Shown piece by piece: positions 53,561 to 62,545 of a DNA stretch of 64,000 nt. The notes under the pieces are model-generated. The model was not told the origin of the DNA. It saw nothing but the letters and a program-made list of their open reading frames with translations, and made no database searches. The translations under genes and the position numbers were made by a program. Numbering within the stretch: position 1 is the stretch's first letter; every line of letters starts with the position of its first letter. Source of the DNA: RYN-230 sp963829725 (GTDB taxonomy: Bacteria > Actinomycetota > Actinomycetes > Streptosporangiales > Streptosporangiaceae). The stretch covers positions 62,001-126,000 of the forward strand of contig CAWHJW010000016.1 of the NCBI GenBank assembly GCA_963829725.1, in the 5' to 3' direction.

Positions 53561-55650
53561 GCCACCCCCGCGAATCGCAGGATCACGTCACCCAGTACGA
53601 GCACGAGCAATGGGACGCTGACCGCGGTGAGCGGCCGGATGAGCCAGCCGGCCAGCGGGAAGCACACCCGGGCGAACTCGCGCACCGCCAGCACCCCGGT
53701 GAGCAGGAATGCCAGGATCAGCCCGGCGATACTTAGGATGGTGGTCGGCGAGCCCCGGCTCGCCACCGGGGGCAAGGGCCGTGGCTGCGCCTCCGGGGCC
53801 CAGTGCAGGGTGTAGACCACCGCGGTGCTGCTGGCGAACGCCACCCGCACGCCCGGCGAGGCGCTGATCAGCTGGTTGAACCGGCTGCCCCAGCCGGCCG
53901 GGTACCCGGCGGACTGCTCCAGGTAGGACTCCTGGGTGCCGCTGCTGACCAGGTATGACCCTGGCCCGGCGCGGCGCAGCGCGGACAGCACGCCGGAGAC
54001 GCTCGCCGGATCGCGTGGTGCCTGCACCGGGAGGTAGAGGACCTTGTTCATGTCCTGGTAGGACCACGGCATCTCCGGGGTGTTGTCCACCGCCGGGGAG
54101 GAACTCAGCCACAGGATCCGCGCCCCGTGCGCGTCGTGCGCGTACACCCAGTTGCTGGCGGCCAGCTCTCCTGGCGGGATCTGCTCGTAGGCCTCGTTGC
54201 CGTAGCGTGCCAGCAGGAAGGCCGCCGGGAGCACGGCGGCGCACAGGGCCAGCAGCGGCACGGCCCGCCAGCTGGCCCGGCCGGCCCCGGGATCGGCGAA
54301 GAAGAAGCAGCCCGCCAGCACGCACGCGGCCGGGAGCAGGAACAGGTAGATCCGCAGCGCCATCTCTCCGCCATAGCTCTGCAGGCCGATGGACAGGACC
54401 GGCATGCAGAGCAGGGCCAGCAGGACGCGGTCGTCGAAGCCCCGCCGCCGCCGCCGGAGCAGGCCGAGGATGGCCAGCCCCACGATCGTGGCGGCCAGGG
54501 CTTCCCGCGTGTGCAGCGGGATGAGATGGGTGGTGCTGCTGCCGGTCAGCCGGCCTCCGACGCTGCTGGTCAGGTTGGATCCCAGATTGCCGACGCCGCC
54601 GAAGATGTTGGACATGTGGCCGGACCAGTAATCCACGGCCGCGAAGCTGATCCAGCCCACCAGGATGACGCCCAGCAGCACCGGCAGGCTCCGCAGTGTG
54701 CTCCGCCGCACGACGACGAGCGCGACGGCGGCACCGAGGAGGTAGAAAGGCGTCAGCTGATGGCTCATGGTGGACACGGTGAAGATCGCGAGCAGCACGG
54801 CCAGCAGGAAGGCGCGCTGGCCGGTGCTGGCGGGCCGTGGCCCGAGTTCCCCCGGCCGGACGATCCCGAACAGCCGCCGGTGCACCCGGGCCAGCCCGGT
54901 CACCAGGACCCTGGGCGGCCTGCTGAGCCCCGGCCTGGTGAACCAGTTCACCAGGATGGCCAGGAAGACCAGGTAGAGCACGTAATTGAGGGACTGCGGC
55001 GAGAAGTAGTCCTGGCCCACCCAGTTGCCCACCGCGAACAGCAGCCCGGCCACCCACTTCGCCCGCCAGGAGATGCGCAGGTTGCGCATCAGCAGGAAGA
55101 ACGGCGGGAGGCAGAGCAGGTCGATCATCACCGGCCAGACCCGCATCAGCGGCAGCAGGCTATGCATCCCGGCCGACCCGGTGACCAGGGAGATCAGCCC
55201 GAAGAAGCCCGGCCAGCTGAAGTACGCGGCGAGGGCGGGCGTGGCATGCCCGGTGCTGCTGACGTACTGCACGAAGCCGGCGATCTGGTAAGCCGTCGGG
55301 AACCTCGGCGCGGGCTCGGCGAAGGCGGTCACCCCGTCCAGGCAGATGACCAGCCCGGCCAGTGCGGCACCCAGCCCGGCCCGATGCGGCCGGGGCAGGC
55401 AGATGCCCGCCACGAGCGCCAGGGCCAGCAGCGTGAGGCCGGCCAGTGCGCTGCCGGGCAGCACCGACAGCAAGCCCAGCCCGTTCATCCGGTTCAGGGC
55501 GACGCCGTGCAGCGAGGCGAGGAAGAGCACGAACCCCGCCACGCCCAGCGCGGCGGTGACCGCGGCGGCCGGGCTGGGCCAGCGTGCCGACCAGGCCGGC
55601 GGCCGCATGAAGCGGCCGGCCGCGGCGGTCTGCCGCGTCCCTGCCGTCAT
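53557..55650 (-). CDS. Large polytopic membrane protein of the polysaccharide operon
   Basis: 697 residues from ATG 55650, overlapping the flippase stop. About 12-13 helices fill the first 475 residues (AALGVAGFVLFLASLHGVAL, ALVAGICLPRP, LLCLPPFFLLM, LNYVLYLVFLAILVNWF, LLGAAVALVVVRRS). An extracytoplasmic domain of about 150 residues follows (WVYAHDAHGARILWLSSSPA), then two final helices. The layout resembles GT-C-type glycosyltransferases or polymerases, but I see no certain catalytic motif. It could polymerise or transfer the repeat unit outside the membrane. Confidence 0.82.
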   Translation of the reverse strand: MTAGTRQTAAAGRFMRPPAWSARWPSPAAAVTAALGVAGFVLFLASLHGVALNRMNGLGLLSVLPGSALAGLTLLALALVAGICLPRPHRAGLGAALAGLVICLDGVTAFAEPAPRFPTAYQIAGFVQYVSSTGHATPALAAYFSWPGFFGLISLVTGSAGMHSLLPLMRVWPVMIDLLCLPPFFLLMRNLRISWRAKWVAGLLFAVGNWVGQDYFSPQSLNYVLYLVFLAILVNWFTRPGLSRPPRVLVTGLARVHRRLFGIVRPGELGPRPASTGQRAFLLAVLLAIFTVSTMSHQLTPFYLLGAAVALVVVRRSTLRSLPVLLGVILVGWISFAAVDYWSGHMSNIFGGVGNLGSNLTSSVGGRLTGSSTTHLIPLHTREALAATIVGLAILGLLRRRRRGFDDRVLLALLCMPVLSIGLQSYGGEMALRIYLFLLPAACVLAGCFFFADPGAGRASWRAVPLLALCAAVLPAAFLLARYGNEAYEQIPPGELAASNWVYAHDAHGARILWLSSSPAVDNTPEMPWSYQDMNKVLYLPVQAPRDPASVSGVLSALRRAGPGSYLVSSGTQESYLEQSAGYPAGWGSRFNQLISASPGVRVAFASSTAVVYTLHWAPEAQPRPLPPVASRGSPTTILSIAGLILAFLLTGVLAVREFARVCFPLAGWLIRPLTAVSVPLLVLVLGDVILRFAGVA

Positions 55651-57089
55651 GGCGCGCTGGCCTCGGGACCCGCGGTCTCCGGGCCGCTGACCTCATGAGC
55701 CGCCTCCAGTGCGGTGCGCGGTCCGCGGCCGCCCACCAGTACCCGCCGCAGGCCCGGGAGGATGACCAGGGCGACCGCGCCCTGGCTCAGGACCGCGGCC
55801 AGCCCGGCACCCACCGGGCCCATGGAGGTGACGAGGACGACCGTCAGCCCGAGCATCAGCACGGACCGGCTGCCCTGGATGATCGCGACCAGGGATGTCC
55901 GGCTCTGGGCCCGGAGCGCGCCCAGGTAGACCTCGGTCACCGCCCGGGGCAGGGTGGCCACCGCGAGCAGTTCGAGGACCGGTGCTCCGTGCGTGGCGTA
56001 GCCTGGCCCGAACAGGCCCAGTCCCCAGTGCGCCAGCAGTGCGGTCAACGCGGCGCAGGGCAGCAGGATGGCGGCTATCTTGCGCAGCGCCTTCCGGCAG
56101 TTCCCGGCGAGGGTGGACGCGTCGAACGACCCTTCCACGGTCAGCGACATGGCCATGTTGATGCCCACCAGGTCGAGAATCCCGCCGACCATCCAGGCCA
56201 TGTAGAAGTACGCGGTCAGCCGCACGTCAGCGATGCGCACCGCGACCAGCACCGGGACGAGGTTCGTCGTGGCCAGCAGGAACATCGCCCCGGAGTAGTC
56301 ACCGGCCAGGAACCGGCCGATCTGCCGGCTGCTGGGCGGGGAGGATCCCAGGGTCGCCGCCGTGTGCCGCGGTATCAGGCGCCGGTAGATCAGCGCGTTG
56401 ACCAGCGGCAGCGCGGCCAAGGCCGGCAGCATCCAGGACAGGTAGATGCCCAGGTGCGTCAGGCGCGCGGCGAACAGCACCAGCAGGATGATTTTGGCGA
56501 CGCCGAAGAGGGTGTTCTCGAGCAGCACCCAGGACGCGTTCCGCAGCCCGGTCAGGACGCTGTCCTGCAGGGTGAAAACGGCCCAGATGCCGACGCAGCC
56601 GGCAAAGAACACCCCGGCGATCGGGTGGCCAAGCTCCGCATACGACGGGCCCCACCGGCCGATCGTCAGCAGGAAGGGGACGGCCACCGCCACCGACGCC
56701 AGGCCGCTGAGCAGGTAGGCCTGGCTGACAAGCCTCCTGGTCCGGCGGCCTGCCTGGGGGATGAACCGGGTGAGCGCCCCGTTGAGGTTCAGCGCGGTGA
56801 AGCCGGCCAGCAGGTTCATTGCCGCGTAGGCGGCTGCCGCCTGCCCGACCACGGCGGTCGGGTACAGCCGCGCCACCAGGATCCAGTACCCGAGCCCGAG
56901 CACCCCGGTGGCCGCGCTGTTGGCGACCAGGGCGTAGCCGTTGCGGGACAGCGGGTCGCTGAGCTGACCGCGCAGCCCGGGCAGCCGGCGGGCCGCAGCG
57001 GAGGTGCGCCAGGTGGCCGCCGGTGTGCCCGGCCCGGGGCCGGGGGGCGGGCGGGGGGCATCTCTGGCGGAGATGATCTGGTCAGTCAC
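55647..57089 (-). CDS. Polysaccharide flippase (Wzx/MATE-like)
   Basis: 480 residues from GTG 57089, overlapping the deacetylase stop by 8 bp. After a Pro-rich cytoplasmic start, about 12-14 helices follow: NSAATGVLGLGYWILVARLY, QAAAAYAAMNLLAGFTALNL with the conserved GALTRFIPQAGRR, and later VLMLGLTVVLVTSMGPVGAG. This is typical of lipid-linked oligosaccharide flippases (MurJ/Wzx superfamily), which move the repeat unit across the membrane. Confidence 0.9.
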   Translation of the reverse strand: MTDQIISARDAPRPPPGPGPGTPAATWRTSAAARRLPGLRGQLSDPLSRNGYALVANSAATGVLGLGYWILVARLYPTAVVGQAAAAYAAMNLLAGFTALNLNGALTRFIPQAGRRTRRLVSQAYLLSGLASVAVAVPFLLTIGRWGPSYAELGHPIAGVFFAGCVGIWAVFTLQDSVLTGLRNASWVLLENTLFGVAKIILLVLFAARLTHLGIYLSWMLPALAALPLVNALIYRRLIPRHTAATLGSSPPSSRQIGRFLAGDYSGAMFLLATTNLVPVLVAVRIADVRLTAYFYMAWMVGGILDLVGINMAMSLTVEGSFDASTLAGNCRKALRKIAAILLPCAALTALLAHWGLGLFGPGYATHGAPVLELLAVATLPRAVTEVYLGALRAQSRTSLVAIIQGSRSVLMLGLTVVLVTSMGPVGAGLAAVLSQGAVALVILPGLRRVLVGGRGPRTALEAAHEVSGPETAGPEASAP

Positions 57090-57855
57090 GCGCCACCCCG
57101 GCCAGCGCCGCCCGGGACCGGCGGGCCATCGCATACCCCTTCGTCAGGGCCCGGTCCCTGAGGTACAGCCAGGACACGTTACTGCCCTGGCTGATCTGCC
57201 GGAATACCTGCGGGCTCGTGCTCCGCCGGACCGTGAGCCGGGGCAGGGCCAGCAGGTCAGCCGCCGGGTTCAGCAGGGCGTTGCTGACCGCGCAGCCGTA
57301 GTGATGGCCCGCTTCCCGGGCGATCCGCCGCACCCGGGTGCTGGAGTACCCGAACGGGTAGGCCAGCCCGGGCACCGGGCGGCCGAGCCGGTCTTCCAGT
57401 TGTGCCTTGCTGGCGTACAGCTCCTCACGGAGCGCGGCCCCGGGCAACTGGTCGAGCTGGGGGTGCTGCCAACTGTGCGCCCCGACTTCCATGCCCGCCT
57501 GGGCCACCTCGGCGACCTGGCTCCAGCTGAGCATCCGGCCGGGGCGCTGCCCGGCCGCATGCGGCCCGGCGTCCTGCACCCAGCCGGTGGTGACGAACAC
57601 GGTGGCGGTATAGCCGTACTGGTCCAGCAGCGGCAGGGCGCGGCGGTGGAAGTCCTCGAAGCCGTCGTCGAATGTGATCACTATGGCGCGGTCCGGCAGC
57701 CCGCCGGGGCTTCCGGCCAGCACTTCCGCGAGGCGGCCCGCGGTCACCGTCTGGAAGCCGGCCTCGTGCAGGTAGGCGAGCTGCCCGGCGAACGCCCCGG
57801 GTGACACGGCCAGACAGCTGTCCGTCTCACCGGCTGGCGAGATCTCGTGATACAT
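57082..57855 (-). CDS. Polysaccharide deacetylase (NodB homology)
   Basis: 257 residues from ATG 57855. The NodB motifs are present: metal-binding VITFDDGFEDFHRRALPLLD, MEVGAHSWQHPQLDQLP (His ligands) and LAYPFGYSSTRVRRIAREAG. Homologues often read VPILMYHEI, and the frame is open for 16 codons before the ATG with that peptide encoded but no ATG/GTG/TTG, so a non-standard start is possible. It probably removes N-acetyl groups from the polymer or its precursor. No signal peptide is seen. Confidence 0.88.
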   Translation of the reverse strand: MYHEISPAGETDSCLAVSPGAFAGQLAYLHEAGFQTVTAGRLAEVLAGSPGGLPDRAIVITFDDGFEDFHRRALPLLDQYGYTATVFVTTGWVQDAGPHAAGQRPGRMLSWSQVAEVAQAGMEVGAHSWQHPQLDQLPGAALREELYASKAQLEDRLGRPVPGLAYPFGYSSTRVRRIAREAGHHYGCAVSNALLNPAADLLALPRLTVRRSTSPQVFRQISQGSNVSWLYLRDRALTKGYAMARRSRAALAGVARD

Positions 57856-57909
57856 GAGGATCGGTACGGACGGGCGCCGGTCCGGGGCCAGGCCAGGCCA
57901 GGCCCGGAG

Positions 57910-58905
57910 TCACGCCGTCCTCCCCGCCCGGCTCCGGCCGCCGGCCGGTACCCCGGCGCGGCCGGGCAGTGCCGCGGCCCGCCGCTGCGCCCAGCCGGCC
58001 GCGTACCCGGCCACGGTGGCGCCGGTGCCCGCGGCGATCGCGCCCGCGCGGCCCAGCCCGGACAGGTCACCGCGCAGCGCGTCGGCGGCCCCGCGGGCCA
58101 TGCCGAGCGGCAGGACCCTGGTGGCGTAGCGCCGCTCTGCCGAAAGGCCGTCCCCGGCCCCCACGCTGGCGGTCACCAGGGCCTTGGAAAGTCCCTCCGC
58201 ATAGCAGCGGGACCGGAAGTAGGAGAACCGGCCGCGCTCGGCGGGGACCAGGTGCCAGATCCTCGACCTGTCATCGAACAGGAAGACCGCCTCGGGGCAG
58301 CGTTGGCTCACCCGGATGCAGAACTCGGTTTCCTCGCAGCCGAGTGGCCGCTTACCCGCCGAGCGGCCGATCCCGTTGCGGAACCCGCCCGCGATCTCGA
58401 AGGCCTCGCGACGGAAGGATGCATTTCCGCCAAGCAGGTTGCGGACCGGGGCCCGGGTTTCCGGCATGCCGCGATACGTGCAGCCCACCACCCAGGCGAA
58501 CTCTTCCGGGAACCAGCCCGGCCGGGGCGCCCGCCAGTGCGGCAGGGTGAGGCCGCCGACTCCGATGACCGCGGGGTCGGCGTAGGAGTCTGCGAAGTAC
58601 TTGAGCCAGTCGGGTTCAGCGACCGCATCATCGTCGAGAAAGGCCACGATGTCTCCGCCGGAGACCGCCACCCCGGTGTTCTTCCCGCCGGACAGGCCGC
58701 GTTCCTCGGCGTTCTCGACCACGGTGACGTCGGGCAGGGCGGCCGCGAGGGCGGTAAAGAGAGCCGGATTGTGGTCGACCACCACGATGATTTCCTTGCT
58801 GGGCAGGCTTTGCGCCCGCACCGACTCCACGGCGGCGCAGGTTTCGTGCCACCGCTTCTCGGTGTGCGCACAGATCACCACGGAGATGTTGCTGGCGGCG
58901 GTCAT
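57910..58905 (-). CDS. Family 2 glycosyltransferase
   Basis: 331 residues from ATG 58905, one base after the upstream gene's stop. A GT-A fold: NISVVICAHTEKRWHETCAA, EIIVVVDHNPALFTALAAAL, IVAFLDDDAVAEPDWLKYFA (the DxD metal site), NLLGGNASFRREAFEIAGGF and the ETEFCIRVSQRCPE acceptor/base region. It adds a sugar from a nucleotide donor to the growing lipid-linked chain at the cytoplasmic face. A longer 380-codon reading upstream is not needed. Confidence 0.92.
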   Translation of the reverse strand: MTAASNISVVICAHTEKRWHETCAAVESVRAQSLPSKEIIVVVDHNPALFTALAAALPDVTVVENAEERGLSGGKNTGVAVSGGDIVAFLDDDAVAEPDWLKYFADSYADPAVIGVGGLTLPHWRAPRPGWFPEEFAWVVGCTYRGMPETRAPVRNLLGGNASFRREAFEIAGGFRNGIGRSAGKRPLGCEETEFCIRVSQRCPEAVFLFDDRSRIWHLVPAERGRFSYFRSRCYAEGLSKALVTASVGAGDGLSAERRYATRVLPLGMARGAADALRGDLSGLGRAGAIAAGTGATVAGYAAGWAQRRAAALPGRAGVPAGGRSRAGRTA

Positions 58906-58906
58906 G

Positions 58907-59818
58907 TCAGTCCTTGCCCGCGTCGGCCACCATCGCCACGGCTGGCCGGGGCCGGCCAGCCGGGGCCGCGGCCACCTCGGGCTGTGCCCGGCGCCGGCGC
59001 AGGCGGTGCCGGGCGGCCTCGGCCACGATGACCTTGAGAATCCGCCACCCATCGAAGAAGACGTGGAGGTTGCTCACGCCGTGCACGCGCCGGAATTCAT
59101 GGCTGGGCACTTCCTGAATGCGCAGCCCCGCCCGCGCGGCCCGGATATTCATCATCGTCTCTACCTCGAAGCCCATGCAATCGAGGCCCAGTGCGGCCAG
59201 ATGCCGCGACCAGAATGCGTTGTAGCCATAGCACAGGTCGGAGTAGCGCGTGCCGAAAGCCAGGTTCACCATGCTGCACAGGACACGGTTACCCAGCCGC
59301 CGGGGCAGGTTGATGTCATCACTCCCGGCGCTGCTGGAAAACCGTGAGCCCTTGGCATAGTCCGCTCCGGCCACGAGTGCGGCCACAAAGCGAATAATCT
59401 CGGCGCCGTCGGTCGAGCCGTCGCCGTCAATCATCACGATAATGTCGCCATTGCAGGCCGCAAACCCGGCCAGCAATGCGTCCCCTTTACCCGTGCCGGC
59501 CTGGTGGACAATCTTGACCCCGGGGTGGCACTGGCGGGCCACGGCGACCGTGTCGTCCACCGAGCGCCCGTCAACCAGAACGACTTCGTCCACCCAGTGC
59601 GGCAGGGTGCGGAACACGATCGGAAGGTTCCGCGCCTCGTTCTTCACTGGTATGACGACGCTCACAGTCGGGTTAATTGCGAATCCAGCGTTCACCTGCC
59701 GGTACGAGCGCGGAGATTCTATTGTCACTTGATGCTTGGTCCCCGTCACCGTCCCCCTGTCTTCAGCGGGCTCACCCCGTGTAAATGGATCGCCTTGCTG
59801 AAAGGCAGCGATACCCAT
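58907..59818 (-). CDS. Family 2 glycosyltransferase (dolichol-phosphate-mannose-synthase-like)
   Basis: 303 residues from ATG 59818, preceded by GGGGAGGGG. First gene of the operon. About 45 residues precede the GT-A core: PTVSVVIPVKNEARNLPIVF, EVVLVDGRSVDDTVAVARQC, GDIIVMIDGDGSTDGAEIIR (DxD). It continues NRVLCSMVNLAFGTRYSDLC, YGYNAFWSRHL and a basic C terminus without clear membrane helices. The form is that of DPM1/Gtr-type enzymes, which load sugar onto a polyprenyl phosphate, so it may start the pathway. Confidence 0.92.
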   Translation of the reverse strand: MGIAAFQQGDPFTRGEPAEDRGTVTGTKHQVTIESPRSYRQVNAGFAINPTVSVVIPVKNEARNLPIVFRTLPHWVDEVVLVDGRSVDDTVAVARQCHPGVKIVHQAGTGKGDALLAGFAACNGDIIVMIDGDGSTDGAEIIRFVAALVAGADYAKGSRFSSSAGSDDINLPRRLGNRVLCSMVNLAFGTRYSDLCYGYNAFWSRHLAALGLDCMGFEVETMMNIRAARAGLRIQEVPSHEFRRVHGVSNLHVFFDGWRILKVIVAEAARHRLRRRRAQPEVAAAPAGRPRPAVAMVADAGKD

Positions 59819-59910
59819 GGTTGTTTGTCCCCTCCCCGCCTGCCGCCATAGCCGGCGGCCTCATGCTGAGCTTCCCCACGCCCCGCCAGCCTTGATAGCT
59901 CTCCGTTACG

Positions 59911-59935
59911 AATCAATTACAATCTATAATTGATT
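59911..59935. promoter_or_regulatory. AT-rich dyad upstream of polysaccharide operon
   Basis: Perfect 9-bp arms aatcaatta / taattgatt separated by 7 bp (caatcta), about 93 bp before the first gene of the operon. In DNA of roughly 70% GC such an AT-only dyad is a likely operator or a nucleation site for an AT-binding silencer such as Lsr2. Confidence 0.6.
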
Positions 59936-60090
59936 GTTATCTGGAGCTTCGCTGCCGGAAGCTAGATATCAGCGTGCCTGCCTGAGGGGGATCCTGGATC
60001 CGTCAGATGGGGGACGTTCTGGGGTAGTCTCCGCAGAAATCGCGATGCCAACGTAGTCCGTCCGGGCGGTCAGAACTGCCTGGCTAAGGG

Positions 60091-60699
60091 TCATGTGTGC
60101 TTAGCTTCTGAATCCGGCTGGGATGCAGGCGTGATGATGGACGGGGAGCCGGGGCGCGGCGCCTGCGGGCCCGGCGCGGAATTCCCTGGGCCTGGCAGTC
60201 CTGGCTCTCCCGGGCTAGCGCATTGCCGCTCCTGCTGGCCCGTTGCCTCACCCGCAGCGGGGGTGCCCTGGCTTTCCGCGGCGGGCCGGTGCCGCCCAGC
60301 GGCCAGGCTGGCCATCATCGCGGCCGTGCTGCCGCTGACTTGGGTTATCCGGCGTGAGACCGGATTATCCCGTAGCCGTTTCATTCCCGGGAAAGACATC
60401 AGCCTCGCGGCCCGCCCAGGCTGCGACAGCAGGCAAGCCGCACTGATCAGCACGATGGCCACCAGGCCGCCCTTGACGGACCACACGCCCAATGCCAGCA
60501 TGATCATTGCGATAAGCGTGACGACGGCGACCGCCGTAACGGCCGCCAGGATAATACGGGCAAATACGTCAAATCCGCGAAGCAGCCCGGCGATAGCCGC
60601 CGTGGGTGCCACGACGATGAATACGAGCACCAGGGCGCTGACCACGACGGAACGGGCTCCGGCCAGTTCCAGGAGCACGCCGATCGCGCCGGCCGCCAC
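60091..60699 (-). CDS. Small membrane protein with disordered tail
   Basis: 202 residues from GTG 60699; the frame is open for about 20 more codons upstream (TPIQTKLTRALVLAAVAAGA) without a standard start. Three to four helices (VVVSALVLVFIVVAPTAAIA, IILAAVTAVAVVTLIAMIML, GLVAIVLISAACLLS) are followed by a basic segment and an 80-residue Pro/Gly/Ser-rich tail. It is leftward, upstream of the polysaccharide operon, and could be a cluster accessory. Family unknown. Confidence 0.7.
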   Translation of the reverse strand: MAAGAIGVLLELAGARSVVVSALVLVFIVVAPTAAIAGLLRGFDVFARIILAAVTAVAVVTLIAMIMLALGVWSVKGGLVAIVLISAACLLSQPGRAARLMSFPGMKRLRDNPVSRRITQVSGSTAAMMASLAAGRHRPAAESQGTPAAGEATGQQERQCASPGEPGLPGPGNSAPGPQAPRPGSPSIITPASQPDSEAKHT

Positions 60700-60763
60700 G
60701 GCGGCCAGGACCAGAGCACGGGTCAGCTTCGTCTGAATCGGTGTCCTCCGCCGCCTGGGGTCC

Positions 60764-61135
60764 TCAGGTCCTCACTCGGGCTACCCGGGGCTTACTGTCA
60801 CGATACTCTCCGTGGTCACGCAGCTCAGTACGTGCCGGGCCCGGAGGCGGTTCACCCGGGCGCGTGCCGGGCAGGGCGGTGCGCACCCGGACCGGCACGG
60901 AGCCGAACACCCGCAGCGTGTTGTTGTGATGGCGGCGCGGCGGCCCGGCCGGCTCGATGCTGATCACCCGCCGGGCCAGCACGGTGAGCGGCGCCTCCGC
61001 CTCCAGCCGGGCCACGTGCTGTCCCACGCACTGGCGGATGCCCATGCCGAAGCCGACGTGCCCGGACGGGTCGCGGCCCAGGTCGAAGGCGTCCCGGTGG
61101 TCCCACCGGCCACGCCCGGAATATAACATGCCGGC
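60764..61135 (-). pseudogene. Cytochrome P450, C-terminal fragment
   Basis: About 100 residues from the heme-binding end: RWDHRDAFDLGRDPSGHVGF, then GMGIRQCVGQHVARLEAEA, where the Cys is the heme ligand, and NNTLRVFGSVPVRV near the C terminus. The preceding 300 residues, including the I-helix and ExxR, are missing; homology begins at about 61130 next to an unrelated gene. No frameshift is seen in what remains. Confidence 0.8.
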
Positions 61136-61173
61136 CTGCGCGGGCCCGTGGCCCTGCGCAGGCACCGGGACGG

Positions 61174-61560
61174 TCAGCGGCGCAGGTAGTCGGCCGCCAG
61201 TTTCGGGGGCGCGCAGGCCAGCCAGCCGTCGGCCATTGCTTCGCGCAGCGCCGGGCCGGAGACGGCGGGCAGCCGGATGAGGATGGCTGAATAACCATCG
61301 AAGTGCGGGATGGTGAAGAAGCAGTCCGGGTGCGCCGCGAGCGCGGCCTCCTTCTCGCTCAGGTCCGGCACCCGGACCGCCAGGATCGGCCCCTCCGGGG
61401 GTGGCTCGTCACCGAACCGCCTCAGGTCTGCCTTGCTGAACGGCCGTTCCCACGCGAAGGCCTTGCCCGCGACGAACCAGGTCCGGTTGCCGTGCCGTTC
61501 CCCCTCGGTGACCTCAGGGAATTCCCGGGCGACCGCGGCCACGTCATCGAACTGCGCCAC
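61174..61560 (-). CDS. MmcQ/YjbR family protein
   Basis: 128 residues from GTG 61560. It has the YjbR fold signature: FPEVTEGERHGNRTWFVAGK, FAWERPFSKADLRRF, ILAVRVPDLSEKEAALAAHP with FFTIPHFDGYSAILIRLPAV and an end AMADGWLACAPPKLAADYL. Family members have a CyaY/double-wing DNA-binding-like fold of uncertain function. Divergent from rnhA. Confidence 0.9.
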   Translation of the reverse strand: MAQFDDVAAVAREFPEVTEGERHGNRTWFVAGKAFAWERPFSKADLRRFGDEPPPEGPILAVRVPDLSEKEAALAAHPDCFFTIPHFDGYSAILIRLPAVSGPALREAMADGWLACAPPKLAADYLRR

Positions 61561-61653
61561 GGCCCCACCATAGTGGCCGCCGCAGCAACCAGGCGGCGCC
61601 CGGCCGGTACAGTCGGTCCCCGGACAAGGGGATACGAGGATGAGGCGGCCGCC

Positions 61654-62223
61654 ATGCCAGAGCTGAGGCCCGGGACGGGAGGGCCCGCCAGCCCGCCCGG
61701 CCGCGGCGGCCGGACACCGGCCGGCCCGCCGCCGGAGGTGGTCGAGGTCTTCACCGATGGCTCCTGCTCGCCCAACCCCGGGCCCGGTGGCTGGGGGGCC
61801 ATCCTCCGGTACGGGCGTCACCAGCGGGAGTTGCACGGCGGCGATCCGGCCACCACCAACAACCGGATGGAGTTGATGGCCGCCATCCAGGCGCTTGAGG
61901 CCCTGACCCGTCCGTCCGAGGTGCATCTTCACACCGACAGCGAGTACCTGCGGAAGGGCATCACCCAGTGGCTGGCCGGGTGGAAGCGGAACGGCTGGCG
62001 GACCCAGGGCAGGCAGCCGGTCAAGAACGACGACCTGTGGCGGCGGCTGGACGCGGCGACGGCCCGGCACCGGGTTCAGTGGTTCTGGGTCAAGGGCCAT
62101 GCCGGGCACCCGGGAAACGAGCGCGCCGACCAGCTGGCGGGCCAAGGGGCCGACGAGGCCGCCGGGCGCCGGCCGCGCCGCGCCGCCGCTTCCGCGTCGT
62201 CGGGGCCGCACGCCGCCCCGTAA
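61654..62223 (+). CDS. rnhA: Ribonuclease HI
   Basis: 189 residues from ATG 61654. It has the catalytic residues: Asp in VFTDGSCSPNPGPGGWGAIL, Glu in NNRMELMAAIQALEAL, Asp in HLHTDSEYLRKGITQW and the late HAGHPGNERADQLA. It cleaves the RNA strand of RNA-DNA hybrids. About 25 Gly/Pro residues before the core and a 25-residue Ala/Arg tail extend it beyond the E. coli length (155). Intact. Confidence 0.95.
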   Translation: MPELRPGTGGPASPPGRGGRTPAGPPPEVVEVFTDGSCSPNPGPGGWGAILRYGRHQRELHGGDPATTNNRMELMAAIQALEALTRPSEVHLHTDSEYLRKGITQWLAGWKRNGWRTQGRQPVKNDDLWRRLDAATARHRVQWFWVKGHAGHPGNERADQLAGQGADEAAGRRPRRAAASASSGPHAAP

Positions 62224-62329
62224 CCGGGACGGATCCCGGCAGGCAGCGGCGCGCCGGTTCCGGTGCCGCGCATCCTGCCGCTCCCCGGCTAGCGTGGTCC
62301 GCACCACTTTCCTCTCAGGGGGCCACAGC

Positions 62330-62539
62330 ATGCAGCTGAGCGCACGGAACCAGATTCCGGCCACGGTGACCAGGGTCAACGCCGGGGAGGCCATCGCCAA
62401 CGTGGAACTGGACGCGGCCGGGGTGCGCCTGGTCGCGTCGATCACCGTGGAGGCGGTCCGCCAGCTTGGCCTGACTGCGGGGAGCCAGGTGCTCGCGGTG
62501 ATCAAGGCGTCGGACCTCATCGTGGCCGTGGACGACTGA
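62330..62539 (+). CDS. TOBE/Mop-domain molybdate-binding protein
   Basis: A 69-residue single TOBE domain from ATG 62330, after AGGGGG. SARNQIPATVTRVNAGEAIA, then VRLVASITVEAVRQLGLTAG with VLAVIKASDLIVAV, is typical of molbindins, which store molybdate or tungstate as oligomers. No transporter gene is adjacent. Its stop is 6 bp from the convergent DUF4262 stop. Confidence 0.92.
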   Translation: MQLSARNQIPATVTRVNAGEAIANVELDAAGVRLVASITVEAVRQLGLTAGSQVLAVIKASDLIVAVDD

Positions 62540-62545
62540 CCGGCG

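Noticed and set aside
54127..57161. Two plus-strand frames of about 500 codons opposite the membrane protein and flippase
   Set aside because: Gln/Arg/Gly/His-rich antisense readings of helices; no ribosome binding site or family.
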